The position numbers were made by a program, and so were the translations under genes. Below, piece after piece: positions 31,547-33,391 of a stretch of 33,391 nt of DNA. Source of the stretch: Pseudanabaena sp. SR411 (GTDB taxonomy: Bacteria > Cyanobacteriota > Cyanobacteriia > Pseudanabaenales > Pseudanabaenaceae); assembly GCF_002251945.1 (NCBI RefSeq), contig NZ_NDHW01000202.1, forward strand, positions 26,784 through 60,174, read 5' to 3'. The notes under the pieces were generated by a model. The model was not told the DNA's origin, ran no database searches, and was given only the letters and a program-made list of their open reading frames with translations. Position 1 is the first letter of the stretch. Every line of letters begins with the position of its first letter.

Positions 31547-31999
31547 CTAAGATTTGAGACTTCTCAATACGACCAAGAGTTCCGAATCTTCACGCTTAAA
31601 AACAGGCAGAAATTCAATATGCTTATAACGGATGATGCCATGAATATCGATGATGCAATAGGCGCGTTTACTACCAAATAAACTGGAAACCCCGTACTTT
31701 TTGCAAACCTCTTGGTTGCGATCGCTTAGCAAGGGGAACTGTAAACCTAACTTTTTAGAAAACTCAATATGTTTCTCGATTGGATCGGTGCTAATGCCAA
31801 GGATTTCTGCTCCAGCTTCCCGAAATTTTGTCCAATCATCTGCGAAACATTGCATCTCACTGGTGCAAAGAGGAGAAAAATCTCCTGGATAAAAGGCTAG
31901 TACAACATTGGTCTTACCTTCGTAGCGGCTGAGGGTAATATCACCGCGATCGCTAGGTAAAGTAAAATCTGGAGCTTTTTGACCGACTTCGACAGACAT
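31547..31999 (-). CDS. Peroxiredoxin (AhpC/TSA, Bcp-like)
   Basis: Product of 150 residues that reduces hydrogen peroxide or organic peroxides with thiol electrons. MSVEVGQKAPDFTLPSDRGD opens the fold; FYPGDFSPLCTSEM holds the peroxidatic C45. Further cysteines are C51 and one in RNQEVCKKYGVSSLFG, either of which could resolve; the spacing C45-C51 (five residues between) differs from the four of classical PrxQ. FPLLSD and RAYCIIDIHGIIRY are typical. The frame is open to 32065, but ATG 31997-31999 has an AGGAAA Shine-Dalgarno and starts at the homologous place. Reductant unknown. Confidence 0.9.
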   Translation of the reverse strand: MSVEVGQKAPDFTLPSDRGDITLSRYEGKTNVVLAFYPGDFSPLCTSEMQCFADDWTKFREAGAEILGISTDPIEKHIEFSKKLGLQFPLLSDRNQEVCKKYGVSSLFGSKRAYCIIDIHGIIRYKHIEFLPVFKREDSELLVVLRSLKS

Positions 32000-32091
32000 A
32001 GAGTTTCCTGTATTACCTTTTGATTTGGGGTTTAGACTGGAGCATAGTATTTGGTTCACAGCCAATCATCATCTTATCAAGAATAACTACC

Positions 32092-32619
32092 ATGGAAAGC
32101 CCTGACATTAATTCTCCTAGTCACGCCATAACTGTTCAGCTATCTAGTGAACTCTATGCAAGCTTGGTCGAAAAAACTAAAATTACTGGTAAAACGGAGG
32201 CAGAGTTAATAATTCAGGGTTTACATTATATTTTGGGTAACAGGTTAAGACCAACTTTTGTTCAACAGGAAGAACTTGAACGCTTTTCCGCCTTAGAAGC
32301 TAACCTAGAGCAAAAACTCAAGCAATATGTAGAACATTTAATTAAAGATCGAGTTTCGTCATCTGAGTTGGTTGAGACTTCATCTCAAGGCAGTCTTGAC
32401 TCAGATTTAGACAACAAGAGAAATATGCCAATACCCACGATTCGACCATTACAAGTTGGCGATCGCGTATTGATTTTGGAACCAGATAGCCCTTACTACA
32501 TGGCAAAGCTGCTGGTGATCAGGACTAGTTTAATTCGAGCAACGGTGGACACGGAAACAGGCGAGAAAACATTTTTAAAACGAGATTTGCGATTTGTAGA
32601 ATCTGCCAATGAAGAGTGA
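32092..32619 (+). CDS. Protein of unknown function with possible RHH-like start and coiled coil
   Basis: Product of 175 residues from ATG 32092 (MESPDINSPSHAITVQLSSE); the frame opens earlier at 32020 but that part overlaps the leader of the divergent peroxiredoxin gene. The beginning ITVQLSSELYASLVEKTKIT with TEAELIIQGLHYILG resembles a ribbon-helix-helix fold. Then a coiled coil (LERFSALEANLEQKLKQYVE), a polar linker, and a C-terminal beta part (VGDRVLILEPDSPYYMAKLL...TFLKRDLRFVE), probably a small barrel. Possibly a DNA-binding regulator; no family recognised. Confidence 0.68.
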   Translation: MESPDINSPSHAITVQLSSELYASLVEKTKITGKTEAELIIQGLHYILGNRLRPTFVQQEELERFSALEANLEQKLKQYVEHLIKDRVSSSELVETSSQGSLDSDLDNKRNMPIPTIRPLQVGDRVLILEPDSPYYMAKLLVIRTSLIRATVDTETGEKTFLKRDLRFVESANEE

Positions 32620-32620
32620 T

Positions 32621-32728
32621 ACCAATTCACAAAAGCGTGACGACACTTTTGTGAATTAAAAAACAAACCCAACAAATCATCCAAAAACACAAAATGGCGT
32701 AGCCATTTTGTGTTTTTGGATGATTTGT
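32621..32728 (+). repeat. Composite repeat B, copy 3
   Basis: First hairpin AATTCACAAAAGCGTG... ACACTTTTGTGAATT (32624-32658), linker AAACAAACCCAACA, second hairpin perfect with 27-bp arms (32672-32698 and 32702-32728) around GTA, including AAAATGGC/GCCATTTT as in copy 2. Between two converging genes, so it may also serve as terminator. Confidence 0.75.
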
Positions 32729-32729
32729 A

Positions 32730-32760
32730 TGATGGGCAGCGCGAAGCGCCACTCATCATT
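32730..32760. terminator. Imperfect hairpin at the stop of the membrane protein gene (GAA loop)
   Basis: ATGATG...CAGCGC-GAA-GCGCC...CATCAT with internal mismatches. The minus-strand stop (32756-32758) lies in the right end. Confidence 0.5.
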
Positions 32761-33328
32761 TTTTGTTTTTGGGTAAAATCTTTGGCGATCGCAAAACTTT
32801 AACAGCAGCTAATCCTGTAATAGCGCCATAGATTAATCCTTGCAAGGCACTAGCCAATATAGTTGACCTCAACGTATAGCCGAAATATAGCCCTAAAGTA
32901 CTCAGAGACAAAGCGATCGGACTCGCAAACAACCACAATCCCGCCGCCCGAAATGATTTGAGTAACTGCCATTGGCTAATACTCACAACCACTCCAATGA
33001 TCGCAAAATCAATCATCAAAGTTGAGAGTGATGGCAAGCTTTGTATCTGCGATCGCAATGATAGGGCAGGCACAAAAAAGACAATCATTAAGCCAACGCT
33101 CCAGCCACACAGAGTTAGCGGCAACCACCATCCCTCTTTGGTAAAGCGATCGCGCAACACTACAGACTGAGCGATAGAAATCCCTACCCCATGCAGTATT
33201 TCATTGATAAAAATACGCGATCGCAGATCGTAAGGATCTTGCCAAACGAGGATCGGTAACATCGCATTGCCGATAATATTTGCAATCAGCCATAGCCACC
33301 AAAAGCTCTTTCCTACTTTTTTTGACAT
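32756..33328 (-). CDS. Polytopic membrane protein of unknown function
   Basis: Product of 190 residues from ATG 33326-33328 (MSKKVGKSFWWLWLIANIIG). About five or six hydrophobic segments: WWLWLIANIIGNAMLPILVW, a polar middle with FINEILHGVGISIAQSVVLR, WWLPLTLCGWSVGLMIVFFV, MIDFAIIGVVVSISQWQLLK, WLFASPIALSLSTLGLYFGY and SALQGLIYGAITGLAAVKVL. A basic tail follows (RSPKILPKNKK). The pattern resembles proteins often left unannotated in cyanobacteria; no transport motif is seen. The frame runs up to 33358, ten codons earlier, but no Shine-Dalgarno supports that. Confidence 0.72.
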   Translation of the reverse strand: MSKKVGKSFWWLWLIANIIGNAMLPILVWQDPYDLRSRIFINEILHGVGISIAQSVVLRDRFTKEGWWLPLTLCGWSVGLMIVFFVPALSLRSQIQSLPSLSTLMIDFAIIGVVVSISQWQLLKSFRAAGLWLFASPIALSLSTLGLYFGYTLRSTILASALQGLIYGAITGLAAVKVLRSPKILPKNKK

Positions 33329-33366
33329 AGACTTTTGACATAGACTAAAGGAAAACAAGTTAAACC

Positions 33367-33391
33367 ATGACAGATACAGTATCAGCTAAAT
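33367..33391 (+). CDS. Possible start of a gene at the right edge
   Basis: ATG at 33367-33369 opens eight codons (MTDTVSAK) to the window end, divergent from the membrane protein gene. No identity can be given. It could equally be chance. Confidence 0.35.

Noticed and set aside
32000-32065. N-terminal extension of the peroxiredoxin
   Set aside because: MSVEVGQKAPDF is the normal family start and has AGGAAA upstream.

Overview
The window is a chromosomal segment of a cyanobacterium. psbK (photosystem II), chlM (chlorophyll synthesis), ycf46 and ycf35 homologues, a DUF2839 gene and very frequent GCGATCGC (HIP1) octamers all point that way. The many perfect intergenic palindromes and AT-rich spacers suggest a filamentous or Pseudanabaena-like lineage, but that placement is inference. 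No rRNA, tRNA or CRISPR array was recognised.

Layout. 1-2100 is a decayed accessory patch: an alpha/beta-hydrolase pseudogene split by an IS1-family element (521-1587) with recognisable ends and an 8-bp target duplication. 2114-9867 (minus strand) carries an aldose-1-epimerase-like gene, a DCC thiol-oxidoreductase, a 1597-residue acidic membrane protein with C-terminal pentapeptide repeats, and a PLP aminotransferase. 10056-16522 holds an A-type Fe-S carrier, a GFA-type zinc protein, a dCACHE-HAMP-GGDEF diguanylate cyclase whose frame is broken inside the catalytic domain, a family-5 ABC solute-binding lipoprotein and two tandem exported paralogues. 16937-19378 is a three-gene cluster (RHH protein, Ycf46 AAA ATPase, Ycf35). 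19567-24120 has a Uma2 nuclease-like gene, a phosphopantetheinyl transferase, a MoaD/ThiS carrier, psbK (45 aa) and several small cyanobacterial proteins. 24150-30884 is core metabolism: sppA, chlM, hemC, ilvA, ispD, interrupted by a frameshifted restriction-endonuclease-like relic. 31029-33391 holds an SH3-like exported protein, a peroxiredoxin, a coiled-coil protein and a membrane protein.

Functional links. hemC and chlM act in the same tetrapyrrole route (porphobilinogen polymerisation; Mg-protoporphyrin methylation), and psbK is an end user of chlorophyll protein assembly. ilvA and ispD are independent housekeeping steps. Most genes are single transcription units, each closed by its own hairpin.

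The most unusual content is non-coding. About thirty perfect or near-perfect inverted repeats sit in the spacers, many overlapping stop codons. Two of them (20321-20450 and 23695-23825) are inverted copies of one ~130-bp element with terminal inverted repeats, 9-10 bp flanking direct repeats, compensatory stem changes and a central segment that can pair with either side. Both appear to have landed inside older hairpins. A second composite family has three copies (21949-22049, 28091-28187, 32621-32728) and a half copy (19498-19536).
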